Below, piece by piece: positions 1-11,754 of a stretch of DNA of 64,000 nucleotides; position 1 is the stretch's first letter; every line of letters begins with the position of its first letter. The DNA is from a bacterium. Lineage in GTDB: Bacteria; Hydrothermota; Tepidihabitantia; Tepidihabitantales; Tepidihabitantaceae. The position numbers and the translations under genes are program-made. The stretch lies in the NCBI GenBank assembly GCA_035505375.1, contig DATJQV010000016.1, forward strand, positions 1 through 64,000. Reading direction: 5' to 3'. The notes below the pieces were generated by a model. It searched no databases, was not told the DNA's origin, and worked only from the letters and a program-made list of their open reading frames with translations.

Positions 1-87
1 GCCGGATGCCCGACGCAGCAACTCGGACTTGTGGGCGGCGTAGGCCCTTAGTTCCTTCTTGAGCGGACTACTCACAGCTTCCTTCAT
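1..87 (-). CDS. Hypothetical protein, N-terminal part only
   Basis: This is an open frame starting at ATG (complement of 85-87) and running off the left edge of the window, giving 29 residues (MKEAVSSPLKK, then a charged stretch with AYAAHKSELL). The composition is helical and charged and there is no signal peptide. I do not recognise the family. No convincing Shine-Dalgarno or promoter is visible upstream. It could be a chance open frame, but the codon use looks like that of the neighbours. Confidence 0.4.
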   Translation of the reverse strand, partial: MKEAVSSPLKKELRAYAAHKSELLRRASG

Positions 88-224
88 ACACCGGGATTGT
101 ACCTCAGCACCCTGCAAGCGCAAGCCTCGGGCGCAGGTCACCTCGCCCGACCTTCGACCACCGCAACCTCGTCATCGGGCGATTCACGCTTCGCGTCAGG
201 AATCGGCAGTTGCGTCGCCGGGAA

Positions 225-252
225 CACGCGGTTCATTTAAGTGAACCGCGTG
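225..252. repeat. Perfect 11-bp stem hairpin
   Basis: CACGCGGTTCA, loop TTTAAG, TGAACCGCGTG. No T-run follows on either strand, so a terminator role is not shown. It lies upstream of the partial gene at the left edge and next to the period-7 tract. Confidence 0.6.
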
Positions 253-270
253 GGGTGGCAGTGGGGAATA

Positions 271-375
271 GGGATGAGGGGCTGGGGATTAGGGACCAGG
301 GTTTGAGGACTAAGGAATGAGGGTAGAGGAATGAGGGATGAGGATTGAGGACGAAGGACGAGGGACTGGGAGACT
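271..375 (+). repeat. Period-7 purine-rich tract, G-quadruplex-capable
   Basis: About fifteen consecutive 7-nt units of the form RGGRNNN (for example GGGATGA, GGGATTA, AGGAATG, AGGACGA) stay in register. The first five units hold four or more runs of at least three G separated by 2-4 nt, a standard G-quadruplex motif. No gene is seen between 88 and 516; the rest of that gap (376-516) shows nothing recognisable. Confidence 0.75.
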
Positions 376-516
376 AGCGACTCGCGCCGGCGGCGCGCCC
401 AATCTCGAATCGGAAATGGGTTGCCCGCTCGGCCGAGTCCGGTCAGTTAGCTGCTTGAGTCGGGCAGTTCGACGGTCGTCGTTCGGCCTTCGGTGTTTCT
501 ATGCGTCAGGCATCGC

Positions 517-3948
<3,432 letters not shown>

Positions 3949-3959
3949 CTACACGCCAC

Positions 3960-4165
3960 CAGCGCTTCGGAAAGGACGAAGTTGTAAGGACAAATGACAA
4001 ACCAACGCGGAAAGGAGAAAGTACGAAGAGGAGAGTCCGAAGTCCGACTTCGTCATTTCCACTTTCCTCTTTGCTTTGTCCTTTGCACTTTCCACTTTCC
4101 TTTTGCCTTGCTACCCAATTCATTACCCAATTCGCACGACACTACCCAATTCCTTCGATGGCGCC
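3960..4165. repeat. Period-7 tract downstream of the DUF4143 gene
   Basis: Pyrimidine-rich units such as CTTTCCA, CTTTCCT, CTTTGTC and ACCCAAT follow each other in a 7-nt register from about 4050 to 4160. A purine-rich, roughly complementary part lies at 3990-4040, so the whole can fold as a long imperfect hairpin. It separates hsdR from the ATPase gene. Confidence 0.65.
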
Positions 4166-4177
4166 TCTGCGGCCTCA

Positions 4178-5437
4178 TCACGCCTCAGTGTCTCCGGCCA
4201 CATCAAGGGCAAGAGCCAGCGGAACCGCCCAGATGCGCGGTGTCATCTGCGCGAATTCATCGCCCGTGTGGATGAGAAGTCCGTGCCCAGCAGCACCCCG
4301 GTACTCATCAAGAAAGGCGGCTAGCCCTTCCGTGTCTGCCAGGTGCGGGCGTCTCGACGTCTTGACCTCGACCGGCGTCAGTCTGCCCTCGTGCTCGATG
4401 ATGAAGTCCACTTCCTTGCCCGCGGTTGTTCGCCAGTACAGAACTTCCGGGGCAGGGGTCAGCGTCTCACGCCAGGCCAGCAGGTCGCCAAGAACAACGT
4501 TCTCCAGGATGAAACCCGCCATGTCGCTAGCGGCAATCTGCCCGGCTGCGTGCAGACCGGCCAGGAAACAGGCCAGACCCGTATCGCTCAGGAAGAGCCG
4601 CGGCGCTTTGATCAGGCGCTTCGTGCGGTTCACGGCGTAGGCGGGCAACCGCTGAAGTAGATACGAGGCCTCAAGCAGGTCGAGGTAGCGGTGAGCGGTG
4701 GGCTGCGCAAGTCCGGCGTCGCGCGCCATGTCGCTCTGGTTCATCAGGCGTCCCGTGCGCAACGCGGTGATGCGCAGCAGGCGGCGGAAGTCGGCCAGGC
4801 GCTCGATGGTCGAGAGCATCTGCAGGTCCCTCTCCAGATACGTCTTCACGTACCCGTCCAACCACTCGACGCGGGTTTCACGGTCCCGGGCCAGCGCGGC
4901 AGGCGGCAGCCCGCCGGCCAACGCCGCGTCACGCCAGTCCATACTCCGTACTCGTCTTCCGCGGAGACGCTCGGGCGACTCCACAAGAACATCCCAAGGG
5001 CCGCACGCGCCGCAGCCGGCCCGTTCGGAACAGGTCATGGGCATAAGCGTCTTGTACACCGCGCGCCCGGCCAGCGACTCCGAGACTCGGCCGAGCAGGG
5101 CCAGATTCGATGAACCGGTCAGCAGGAACTGCCCGGCCACACGCTTGCGGTCAACCCGCCGCTTGATTGCCAGCAGCAACCCCGGACTGCGCTGCACTTC
5201 ATCAATGGTCAGTGGAACTTTGGCGTCGAGGAGGGTGTCCGGCTCACGTTCGGCCCGGTCGGCCATCTCCACATCGTCCAGGCTCACGTAGGCGCGGCCC
5301 TGGCCGAGAATGTCGCGCGCAAGCGTGGTCTTACCGGTCTGGCGCGCCCCGGTCAGCACTACCACGGGCGCGCGCGACAACGCACGCCTCAGGGCCGGGG
5401 CCAGACAGCGCCCAAGCACCTCGTGACGATTATTCAT
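4178..5437 (-). CDS. AAA family ATPase with C-terminal DUF4143
   Basis: The 419-aa protein has an N-terminal AAA_14 domain: Walker A GARQTGKTT (about 31-39), Walker B LTIDEVQ, sensor LLTGSSN. Then comes a winged-helix-like segment and a DUF4143 domain with EVDFIIEHEGRLTPVEVKTS, the PD-(D/E)XK-like motif (D, ExK) usual in this family. The family is widespread and often occurs in defence or mobile islands; its biochemical role is not settled. Length and motifs are complete. The promoter and start fit a near-leaderless mRNA, and a perfect palindrome overlaps the start codon, which suggests autoregulation (inference). It stands alone between the Hachiman-like pair and hsdR. Confidence 0.9.
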   Translation of the reverse strand: MNNRHEVLGRCLAPALRRALSRAPVVVLTGARQTGKTTLARDILGQGRAYVSLDDVEMADRAEREPDTLLDAKVPLTIDEVQRSPGLLLAIKRRVDRKRVAGQFLLTGSSNLALLGRVSESLAGRAVYKTLMPMTCSERAGCGACGPWDVLVESPERLRGRRVRSMDWRDAALAGGLPPAALARDRETRVEWLDGYVKTYLERDLQMLSTIERLADFRRLLRITALRTGRLMNQSDMARDAGLAQPTAHRYLDLLEASYLLQRLPAYAVNRTKRLIKAPRLFLSDTGLACFLAGLHAAGQIAASDMAGFILENVVLGDLLAWRETLTPAPEVLYWRTTAGKEVDFIIEHEGRLTPVEVKTSRRPHLADTEGLAAFLDEYRGAAGHGLLIHTGDEFAQMTPRIWAVPLALALDVAGDTEA

Positions 5438-5446
5438 GTCATGAAT
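5432..5446. promoter_or_regulatory. Palindrome over the start codon of the DUF4143 ATPase
   Basis: ATTCATG-T-CATGAAT is a perfect inverted repeat with 7-nt arms. It lies just after the predicted -10 element and contains the ATG, a position where a bound protein would block transcription start. Confidence 0.55.
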
Positions 5447-5472
5447 GATAACTATACCGTGTCCCGATGCAA
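5445..5472 (-). promoter_or_regulatory. Promoter of the DUF4143 ATPase
   Basis: Minus strand: -35 TTGCAT (5467-5472), 16-bp spacer, -10 TATCAT (5445-5450). The ATG at 5437 begins after a gap of only 7 nt. Confidence 0.6.
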
Positions 5473-5602
5473 GCCCCAGCCGCCGCCGGCACCCTCAGGC
5501 GGCGACCAGGTCTCAGCCCCTGGCCCGGTGCCCCAGACTCCAAGGTCAAGCTGAGATGGCCCGCTTGACCATCAACCCCGTGGGGCTACCTCCGTTCATG
5601 CT

Positions 5603-8600
5603 CTACCTGCTTCGCACTTCGCCGGAAAGAAGACCCCAGACCTGCCTATAGTCTTCCCCGGACATCGTAGCACCCGTGGGGGCGAATCGGCCCCATTCAT
5701 CGTCACCTAGGGTCCGCAGGAAGTCACGGGCCACACCAACGGTCTGAGTGCCTGCAGTGGTACCGGTCTTGCGTTCGAACTCAGCCCCCAACGGCTCCGC
5801 GATGCTCCTTGGAACGCTATTCATACGCATGAGCACCGCCGCCTCGGTCTTGACGCCGTGATAGACCATGGCGGGGAGACTGTTGATGCTGCGCCTCGCT
5901 TCTGGTGATAGTCCGTCGAAGTCAACGCCGCTCATCTTGCATAGGGCAGAGAGTCCCCAAGGACCGTTATTAGTGAGGACCTTATAGATTGCTTTGCAGG
6001 TACTCGTTAACGCATCGGTGTCCGTCTTGCCCCGGAAGAACTCGGACGCGATTTCCTGAATCGAACGTCCGTCGACCCAGGCGCGCGTGATGTTCGCTAT
6101 GAGTTGGTGGGACAACCCTTCGGAGCCGATCTCTGACAAGGCACCCTTGATTTCCGGAATCTGCATCATGATACCGACTAGATTTGGCAGCTGAGATGTA
6201 GCCGCGCTGCTAAAGAGGCTCATCGGTTCCCAGTCTGTCGGAGTCAATTCGCGTTGTAGTGTCCTCAACCCCCTCAAAGCCGCGACCACACCTTCTGGCG
6301 CGAATCCTGTAGCATCAGCCAAGGATGCAGGACCTGGGTTGGCAGCCAGCGTCCGCGCATAGTCGCTGGTGGCATTCAGTAGAGCTTGCGCCTTCTGCCC
6401 AGCGCCGACGTCCGAGCGTGCCTGCAGGACGCCGAAGCCGTAGGTGTTCCGTAGGAGTTGTTCCGTTTCTGCTAACACTGCGTCGAGATTCTGCTTCTCA
6501 TTCCAGAGGTGGGCGACGTAGCATCGAAAATCGGACCATTGGTCTTGCTGAATGACGTTGGAAAGCTGATTGAGCTTGCCTTGGCGTTCCACTTCGTCGA
6601 GTAGCCCGATCAGTCGAGAGATCAAAGCTCCAGTGGTCTGGCTGACGAACTGCTTGTTTCCGTTCGGGTCGTTGCCTGCGGCCAGCCCTACGATGCCGAC
6701 GCTCTCTTGATTCACCCGGCCTGCCCTGCCCGCGAGGTTCCAGAAGGTTCTTGGGTTCATCTCTTTCCCGTAGGGGTACTTTCTGGTCGCCAGGAAAATG
6801 GAAGAGACGGGGAAGTTGATGCCGTGGATGAGGGTCGTCGTTGTACAGAGCACACGCAGAGCCCCGATTTCCGCGAGCCACTCCATGAGCGCGCGGGTTT
6901 CGTCCGACAGACCCGTATGGTGAACCCCGACGCCACAGCCGAGCATTTCGACGAGCTCGAACTGCGGACTGATCTCTGTTTTCAGGAATCGCTGCACCAG
7001 GGTGATTTCCGGCGGCACGTCCTTGAACGGCTCGATGCTGTCCTTCACGGTCCGCGCGACGGACCAAACGTGGTCTATCTTCTGTGCAACCGCAATGCTG
7101 GTCCCGCGTTCGGAGAAGACTTTCGCCATGGCTCCTGCCTGGACCGACACACCCTTTGCTTTGGAGAATGGAATGCTCAACGGCTTGATGGTACCGACTT
7201 GGTGCCAGCCACGAAGATGAATGGTTTTGGGCGTGGTAATCAGGGTTTCGTACTGGAGTTTCCATCCGCCGCGAACAGAGTCGTCCTCTATGGCGTTGAA
7301 GAGCCCGACGGCTCGTTCATTCGGTTGCCACGGGGAGGTCCCGATGCTTATCGTCTTGCCCGCATCGGCTCCTAGCCATCTCGCCAAGTCCCCGGCGTTC
7401 GGAACATAGGGCATCAGCAGGAGGAAATTCGCCCGGTCACAGTCACGTTTGATGGTCGCCAGCAGGAGCTCAATCCGCAGACCCCGCTCCTCATCCTCGA
7501 TGTTGTGTGCCTCGTCCAAGACGACAAGCGCCAATGGACGCGCGACTTTCTTGTTCCGAATCACCAGTTGCAGCTTCTCCGGCGTGGAAACCAGGACGTG
7601 AAAAGGAACGGTGTCCGTCTGCGAGAGCATCGCGTCCTCGAAGGTGTCTATCTCGATGGCCCCAGTTAGTTGCTCGACTCGGATGTCTAGTGGGCTGAAG
7701 TCCTCCCGGAAGCGTCGGGTCAACTGGGCCACGAGGGCGCGCGTCGGCGCGACGTAGGCAACCCATCCTTTCTCCACGTCGAATTGATTCAACGCCTGAA
7801 GCATGCGGAACTGCGCCAGCGTGGTCTTCCCTCCGGAGGTCGGAAAGTCCACGACCACCGCACGGCTCGCTTGGTCCAGCAACCCCTGTTCCTGCACCGC
7901 CGCGCGCTGCGGAGGCAGTAGTTCAAACATCGAGCGCGTCTTGGTCATGCTCTTCACGAAACTAGCAACACGGGAGTTGACGGCCTGAGCCACCTTCCAG
8001 AGCGAACCGGCGACCATCCTGCGGGAAGTGGCGTGCAGCCATCGAAGGATAACCTCGAGCGGAGCGTCTTGCGCGGCAGTGGCCGCTCTCCGGCCGGCCT
8101 CGAAGTGTTTGTCCAACTCGGCGTCAATCCCCACTGGTTGCCCCTGCAAGGTGTAGACCGCGAGGAGTTCCGTCGCCTTCGCCCAGTGGTACAACGCGAT
8201 GAGGTGAAGGGCCGTGGCCTGCGCCTCAACATCGTCCCGGTTGGCCAGAACGCCTGTCTCGTACTGCACCTGGTCCTTGCGAAGACCAGCAACAACCTCC
8301 CCGACACCGTCGATGTCATCCCAGCCCTGTTTGCGCAGCAGTCGCACCCAGCAGTCGAACAGCCGATAGAGGACTCGACGGTCCCAGCTCACGTCCGCGA
8401 CCGACGGTGGTTTGACCTCGCGGTCATGGTCCTTGAGCCAACGACGGAGGTCGGTCCACTGGTCACCGCAATATGCCAGCGCGGCCAGGTGCAAGACGTG
8501 GTATATCCGATCTTCAGGACCAGGCGGTATCGGCAAGGTTCGTCTCAAAGCGTATGCCCTGTAAGTCCCGGCCTGCGCCTGCAATCGCAGTTGAACACGT

Positions 8601-8869
8601 GCCACATCGTCCGAAGGATGAAGGAGCGCGTCCAGCCCCTCTATGGCCGCGATCTCATAGGCCATGGCTGCGCGCTCGACCAATCCACTGTCCGCAATGG
8701 TCTCATCTAGGTCAATGGTCATCTGGTGTCCAACGGCGGAGCGCATCACGCGAACCTTGGCCACGTCGTCGGCTCGCGCCAGTCTCTCGCCGCCGATGGC
8801 TTCGACCGCCCAATGATGGTCAACGCGGTTCAGGGCGTCTTCGGTCATGACCGTTTCAGTTCTTGCCAT
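5603..8869 (-). CDS. Ski2-like SF2 helicase, HamB-like (Hachiman-type partner)
   Basis: The protein is about 1088 aa. A long helical N-terminal part (about 1-330) is followed by a Ski2-like motor: Walker A FPTSGGKTT, motif II LDEAHN, then GVGVHHTGL, TTTLIHGINFP and AGRAGR (motif VI). The C-terminal 250 residues are helical. An upstream TTG would add 12 residues, but ATG at 8869 is preferred: it overlaps the upstream stop by 14 nt, a typical coupled arrangement. Together with the adjacent small DUF1837-like nuclease this matches the HamA-HamB layout of Hachiman anti-phage defence, where the helicase senses aberrant DNA ends and releases the nuclease (known for the family). The assignment to Hachiman rather than another helicase-nuclease pair such as AbpAB is inference. 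Confidence 0.7.
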   Translation of the reverse strand: MARTETVMTEDALNRVDHHWAVEAIGGERLARADDVAKVRVMRSAVGHQMTIDLDETIADSGLVERAAMAYEIAAIEGLDALLHPSDDVARVQLRLQAQAGTYRAYALRRTLPIPPGPEDRIYHVLHLAALAYCGDQWTDLRRWLKDHDREVKPPSVADVSWDRRVLYRLFDCWVRLLRKQGWDDIDGVGEVVAGLRKDQVQYETGVLANRDDVEAQATALHLIALYHWAKATELLAVYTLQGQPVGIDAELDKHFEAGRRAATAAQDAPLEVILRWLHATSRRMVAGSLWKVAQAVNSRVASFVKSMTKTRSMFELLPPQRAAVQEQGLLDQASRAVVVDFPTSGGKTTLAQFRMLQALNQFDVEKGWVAYVAPTRALVAQLTRRFREDFSPLDIRVEQLTGAIEIDTFEDAMLSQTDTVPFHVLVSTPEKLQLVIRNKKVARPLALVVLDEAHNIEDEERGLRIELLLATIKRDCDRANFLLLMPYVPNAGDLARWLGADAGKTISIGTSPWQPNERAVGLFNAIEDDSVRGGWKLQYETLITTPKTIHLRGWHQVGTIKPLSIPFSKAKGVSVQAGAMAKVFSERGTSIAVAQKIDHVWSVARTVKDSIEPFKDVPPEITLVQRFLKTEISPQFELVEMLGCGVGVHHTGLSDETRALMEWLAEIGALRVLCTTTTLIHGINFPVSSIFLATRKYPYGKEMNPRTFWNLAGRAGRVNQESVGIVGLAAGNDPNGNKQFVSQTTGALISRLIGLLDEVERQGKLNQLSNVIQQDQWSDFRCYVAHLWNEKQNLDAVLAETEQLLRNTYGFGVLQARSDVGAGQKAQALLNATSDYARTLAANPGPASLADATGFAPEGVVAALRGLRTLQRELTPTDWEPMSLFSSAATSQLPNLVGIMMQIPEIKGALSEIGSEGLSHQLIANITRAWVDGRSIQEIASEFFRGKTDTDALTSTCKAIYKVLTNNGPWGLSALCKMSGVDFDGLSPEARRSINSLPAMVYHGVKTEAAVLMRMNSVPRSIAEPLGAEFERKTGTTAGTQTVGVARDFLRTLGDDEWGRFAPTGATMSGEDYRQVWGLLSGEVRSR

Positions 8870-9695
8870 GTTCGCCCCCACGCGCCTGCAGGGCGCGTTG
8901 TGCAAGCGTACTGACGGACCTGCGCGGTAGGTACATCGCGCGCAACTCTACGCTCGTCTCCGCCGGGCAGCCGAGGGCCAACGTCTGCGCGCGGCTTGCC
9001 AAGTCTTCGCGCTTCGGCTCAACGTCTCTTACGAGGACCCCGAACAGGGAGAAATCGGCCGGGTTGGCGAGATAACGAGTCACGGCGCTTTGGTATCGAG
9101 GGAACCAGTCCTTTCCGTTCGCATGGTGTCCAAGGTACTTCACCAGAGGGTCCTTCACGTCCGTAGAATCGCGCAAGGCCTCCAATTGTCTTTTCAGGCC
9201 GTGGCGTCCGTCCATCACACTCGGCGGCCACGCTTCCTGCCCGGAGGTCTTTACCTCCCCAAACGCGAAGCGATGGGCATTTGCAGTTGCATCGGTCTTC
9301 TGGAAGCCCACGAGGTCTGTCCCCGAAGGGCTGGCGGCGGGGTTCTTGAGGTCCCGGCCAGATGGCCAAGGGAATTCGCAAGCTCGATGCTCGACCAAGA
9401 ACGCTTCGGCCAAGCCTTCGCCGACGCGCCAGTTCTCCGGGGCTGCGCGACTACCAAGGACGCGTTTGACGCTCCCATCTGAGAAGCCTGTGGTCACGGC
9501 GCTCGTAAGGATAGCTTGAAGCTGGGCCGTCCCGGCGTCATCCCAAAGAATACGCGAGACGAATCCGCTCAGGGCCGCTTTCAGATCTGGCTCACTGAAG
9601 CTAGCCCCACGGGCAATGACCGGCGGTGAGTCGGCGTTGTACACCTCAGTACCGGCTGGAGTGGTAGCTTGCACTTGTCTAGCTACTGCGGCCAC
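8856..9695 (-). CDS. Candidate HamA-like (DUF1837-type) nuclease effector
   Basis: The 279-aa protein has a pattern typical of the HamA/DUF1837 family: a mid-protein GEGLAEAFL helix, then GTDLVGF and, after about 20 residues, FGEVKTS, which together give the D…ExK metal site of a PD-(D/E)XK fold. The C-terminus is helical and basic. The start is GTG at 9695, 12 nt after a good -10 element. The gene is translationally coupled to the Ski2-like helicase. In Hachiman systems this subunit degrades DNA once activated. An alternative is another restriction-type nuclease; the catalytic pattern is seen directly, the system name is inferred. Confidence 0.6.
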   Translation of the reverse strand: MAAVARQVQATTPAGTEVYNADSPPVIARGASFSEPDLKAALSGFVSRILWDDAGTAQLQAILTSAVTTGFSDGSVKRVLGSRAAPENWRVGEGLAEAFLVEHRACEFPWPSGRDLKNPAASPSGTDLVGFQKTDATANAHRFAFGEVKTSGQEAWPPSVMDGRHGLKRQLEALRDSTDVKDPLVKYLGHHANGKDWFPRYQSAVTRYLANPADFSLFGVLVRDVEPKREDLASRAQTLALGCPAETSVELRAMYLPRRSVSTLAQRALQARGGEHGKN

Positions 9696-9707
9696 CGAGC
9701 ATGGGCA

Positions 9708-9736
9708 ATTCTACGTAAATGCTGATGGAACTGCAA
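9708..9736 (-). promoter_or_regulatory. Promoter of the Hachiman-like pair
   Basis: Minus strand: TTGCAG (9731-9736), 17-bp spacer, TAGAAT (9708-9713). It lies within the hsdS tail remnant, so the pair may be transcribed separately from hsdS. Confidence 0.5.
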
Positions 9737-9774
9737 CCTTCTCCTCTCCGCTCATCAGCTTTGGCAGGAACGCG
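9711..9774 (-). pseudogene. Remnant of a second hsdS 3' end
   Basis: Reading on the minus strand, the stretch LPKLMSGEEK followed by eight residues and TAG repeats the last residues of HsdS. The 27 nt at 9748-9774 match 9862-9888 with one mismatch (offset 114). This is a leftover of a duplicated or recombined specificity gene. Confidence 0.65.
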
Positions 9775-9842
9775 GACGTTTCGGCTTCGGCCCACACCCG
9801 CCGCCGCCGTCGTGCCCCGTCGCCATTCTCAGTTGTTCTCCC

Positions 9843-11072
9843 TCACCGAATCTTCACTTCCCCGCTCATCAGCTTTGGCAGGAGCGCGTCGCGGATGGCG
9901 GCGAGGGTCCGTGATTCAATGCGATTGTATGCAGCCTTCTGGTACAGCGGCGCGCAGATACGCTGGAACCCGTCCAGAATCGGCGCGGGCGGCAGCGGTA
10001 TCGGCAGAGCTGCGATGACTTCGGCATGCACTGACGGATACGCGCCGCCGTCTGCCTGCGTCCCAAGATGCTCAAAGACGTCCGGTCGCGTCAGTGCGGC
10101 GTGGACGAAACTCCAAGGCGCCGCCGTTGGCGAGAAGACGGCGAAACCGGTAGAGGCAATCAGGCTCGTCGGCGGGTTCAAGCACAGGAAGTACGACTTC
10201 CGTTCCGGCCTCACAGTCGAGAGTACCGTGTCACCGTGCCGCAGTCGACGACGGGCTCTACTTGGCTCCGTGCCTCGGGAGAACACCTGCACGTTCACTA
10301 CGTCGCCTCGCGTGACCTCGGATATCTCGATGTACTCTATCCGGTCCAAATCGTCGGTATCGCGTAGCGTCCACGCATTGAACTTGGCCACGTCCGCAAC
10401 CGTTCCCGCTTTCCATCCCTTCGGAATCCCGCCCAGCGGCGAGTCGGTCATGCCCTTGTCGCGGAAGGGCTCGAAGTCCACGAACCATGACTTGAAGATC
10501 GCCCGTGCCATCTGCGCCAGCGTCTCGTTCATCTTCCGATTCAGCTCAATCTTGTCATCCAGCGCGCCGAGGATGCGGGCGATTGTACGTTGTCTGGCCA
10601 CATCGGGAGCAGCGACGCGGAGCGCAGCGATATCCGGCCCCGTAATCGTCGTCACCGAAGTGCCGCGTGCGATTGACAGAAGTTGCTCCTGGCCCGCCGG
10701 GGAGCGGAAGTGGTAGAACCAGTATCGCGGTGCGGTACTCTCGCTGTCTAGACGCACGCGGATGAGGTTCGACGCGAACGTTGTCCTCCGGGACAACTCG
10801 CCCACAATGGCGCAATGTCCAACGCCCGCTGCGACAAGCGACGTGCGACAGAACAGCAGGTCATCCTTCACAACCTCCAACCTATCTAGTTCCTGCGGGG
10901 TAAGGTCAAGCAGATCCCGCTGTGCATCACAGACAACGTCGGTGTGGTATACCTCGCCCATCTTCACCACCGGCACGCCGTGGCCCTGAAACGGCGGCCC
11001 CTTGTGTATCCCGTTCCGCGTAGGGATGTCCATCAGGTCACCGAACGACGTCTCCCGCCACTCGCTCGGCAT
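9843..11072 (-). CDS. hsdS: Type I restriction-modification specificity subunit
   Basis: HsdS (409 aa) selects the DNA target of the type I enzyme. Two target-recognition domains are visible, each followed by a conserved helix: TRD1 with the central helix around ILGALDDKIELNRKMNETL (about 165-183) and the phrase IFKSWFVDFEPF, then SPLGGIPKGW opening TRD2, and the closing helix ending LLPKLMSGEVKIR. ATG at 11072 follows an AAGGA Shine-Dalgarno. Length is normal. It lies downstream of hsdM but separated from it by an ORF6N gene, an insertion pattern often seen in such loci. Its 3' end is partly duplicated downstream, so the locus has probably recombined. Confidence 0.93.
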   Translation of the reverse strand: MPSEWRETSFGDLMDIPTRNGIHKGPPFQGHGVPVVKMGEVYHTDVVCDAQRDLLDLTPQELDRLEVVKDDLLFCRTSLVAAGVGHCAIVGELSRRTTFASNLIRVRLDSESTAPRYWFYHFRSPAGQEQLLSIARGTSVTTITGPDIAALRVAAPDVARQRTIARILGALDDKIELNRKMNETLAQMARAIFKSWFVDFEPFRDKGMTDSPLGGIPKGWKAGTVADVAKFNAWTLRDTDDLDRIEYIEISEVTRGDVVNVQVFSRGTEPSRARRRLRHGDTVLSTVRPERKSYFLCLNPPTSLIASTGFAVFSPTAAPWSFVHAALTRPDVFEHLGTQADGGAYPSVHAEVIAALPIPLPPAPILDGFQRICAPLYQKAAYNRIESRTLAAIRDALLPKLMSGEVKIR

Positions 11073-11084
11073 GGTCAGTCCTTG

Positions 11085-11121
11085 AGGAAAGAGTGAAGAG
11101 AGAAGAGTGAAGAGTGAGGAT
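11085..11121. repeat. Short period-7 tract between hsdS and the ORF6N gene
   Basis: GAGTGAA-type units repeat four to five times in a 7-nt register. Confidence 0.6.
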
Positions 11122-11124
11122 GGC

Positions 11125-11754
11125 TCACGGTTTGCGGCTGCGGCGTCTGCCGGCAGGTTTGTCGCGGGCGATGAAGTCGGAGCTGGAGCCGGTTCGGTCG
11201 TCGTCCGGGCCGAAACCGATGCGGCGCTTCTTCGGTTCCGGTGCGGGCGGCTGCATGAGTTTGCGGATAGCGTCGAAGACGACCTTGAACTGGACGTCGT
11301 ACTTATTCTCCAGTTCGTCCATACGGCGGGCGAGGCCGGCGTTCTCGGCTAGGACTCGGCGCAGGCGGACGAATGTCCGCATTATCTCAACGTTGACCTG
11401 CACGGCTCGCGTGCTGCGCAGCACGCTCGACAGCATCGCCACTCCCTGCTCGGTGAAGGCGAGGGGCGGGTAACGCTCTCCACCCCAACTTGAGGTCACA
11501 AATTGTGACCTCAAGATGCGGTACTCGTCCGGCGTCAACTGGAACATGAAGTCTTCCGGGAACCGCTCTATGTTGCGCTTCACAGCCTGAACAAGCACTT
11601 TGGCCGGTACGCCATAGAGGGCGGCCAAGTCCGTACTGAGCATCACGCGATGGCCCCGTATCACCAATATGGCCTGTTCTATTCGTCGGGCCGGCATTAG
11701 CGGGCCACTTGATGTGCCAATTTGGCACTTCAAGTTGGTAGGACTATGCTCCAT
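11125..11754 (-). CDS. ORF6N-domain DNA-binding protein
   Basis: The 209-aa protein has the ORF6N (KilA-N-related) fold: EQAILVIRGHRVMLSTDLAALYGV (about 26-49, the start of the domain), then RFPEDFMFQLT, LRSQFVTSS and AFTEQGVAMLSSVL, then a coiled-coil helix and a basic low-complexity tail. ORF6N proteins are phage-type or toxin-associated regulators and frequently sit between hsdM and hsdS; their role there is not known. The first ATG (11754) has GGACTGGG upstream, but this leader is copied from the hsdM end, and ATG at 11697 would remove the unusual N-terminal [11 protein letters not shown] segment. That segment repeats, in another version, the internal LRSQFVTSS motif. Confidence 0.8.
   Translation of the reverse strand: MEHSPTNLKCQIGTSSGPLMPARRIEQAILVIRGHRVMLSTDLAALYGVPAKVLVQAVKRNIERFPEDFMFQLTPDEYRILRSQFVTSSWGGERYPPLAFTEQGVAMLSSVLRSTRAVQVNVEIMRTFVRLRRVLAENAGLARRMDELENKYDVQFKVVFDAIRKLMQPPAPEPKKRRIGFGPDDDRTGSSSDFIARDKPAGRRRSRKP
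11489..11515. repeat. Perfect 27-bp palindrome inside the ORF6N gene
   Basis: The arms are CTTGAGGTCACAA and its exact complement around a single central A. It encodes LRSQFVTSS of the conserved ORF6N block. Confidence 0.85.
11708..11734. repeat. 27-bp near-palindrome at the ORF6N gene start
   Basis: Arms CTTGATGTGCCAA and TTGGCACTTCAAG around one base, with one mismatched pair. Size and outer sequence match the palindrome at 11489-11515. Confidence 0.75.
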
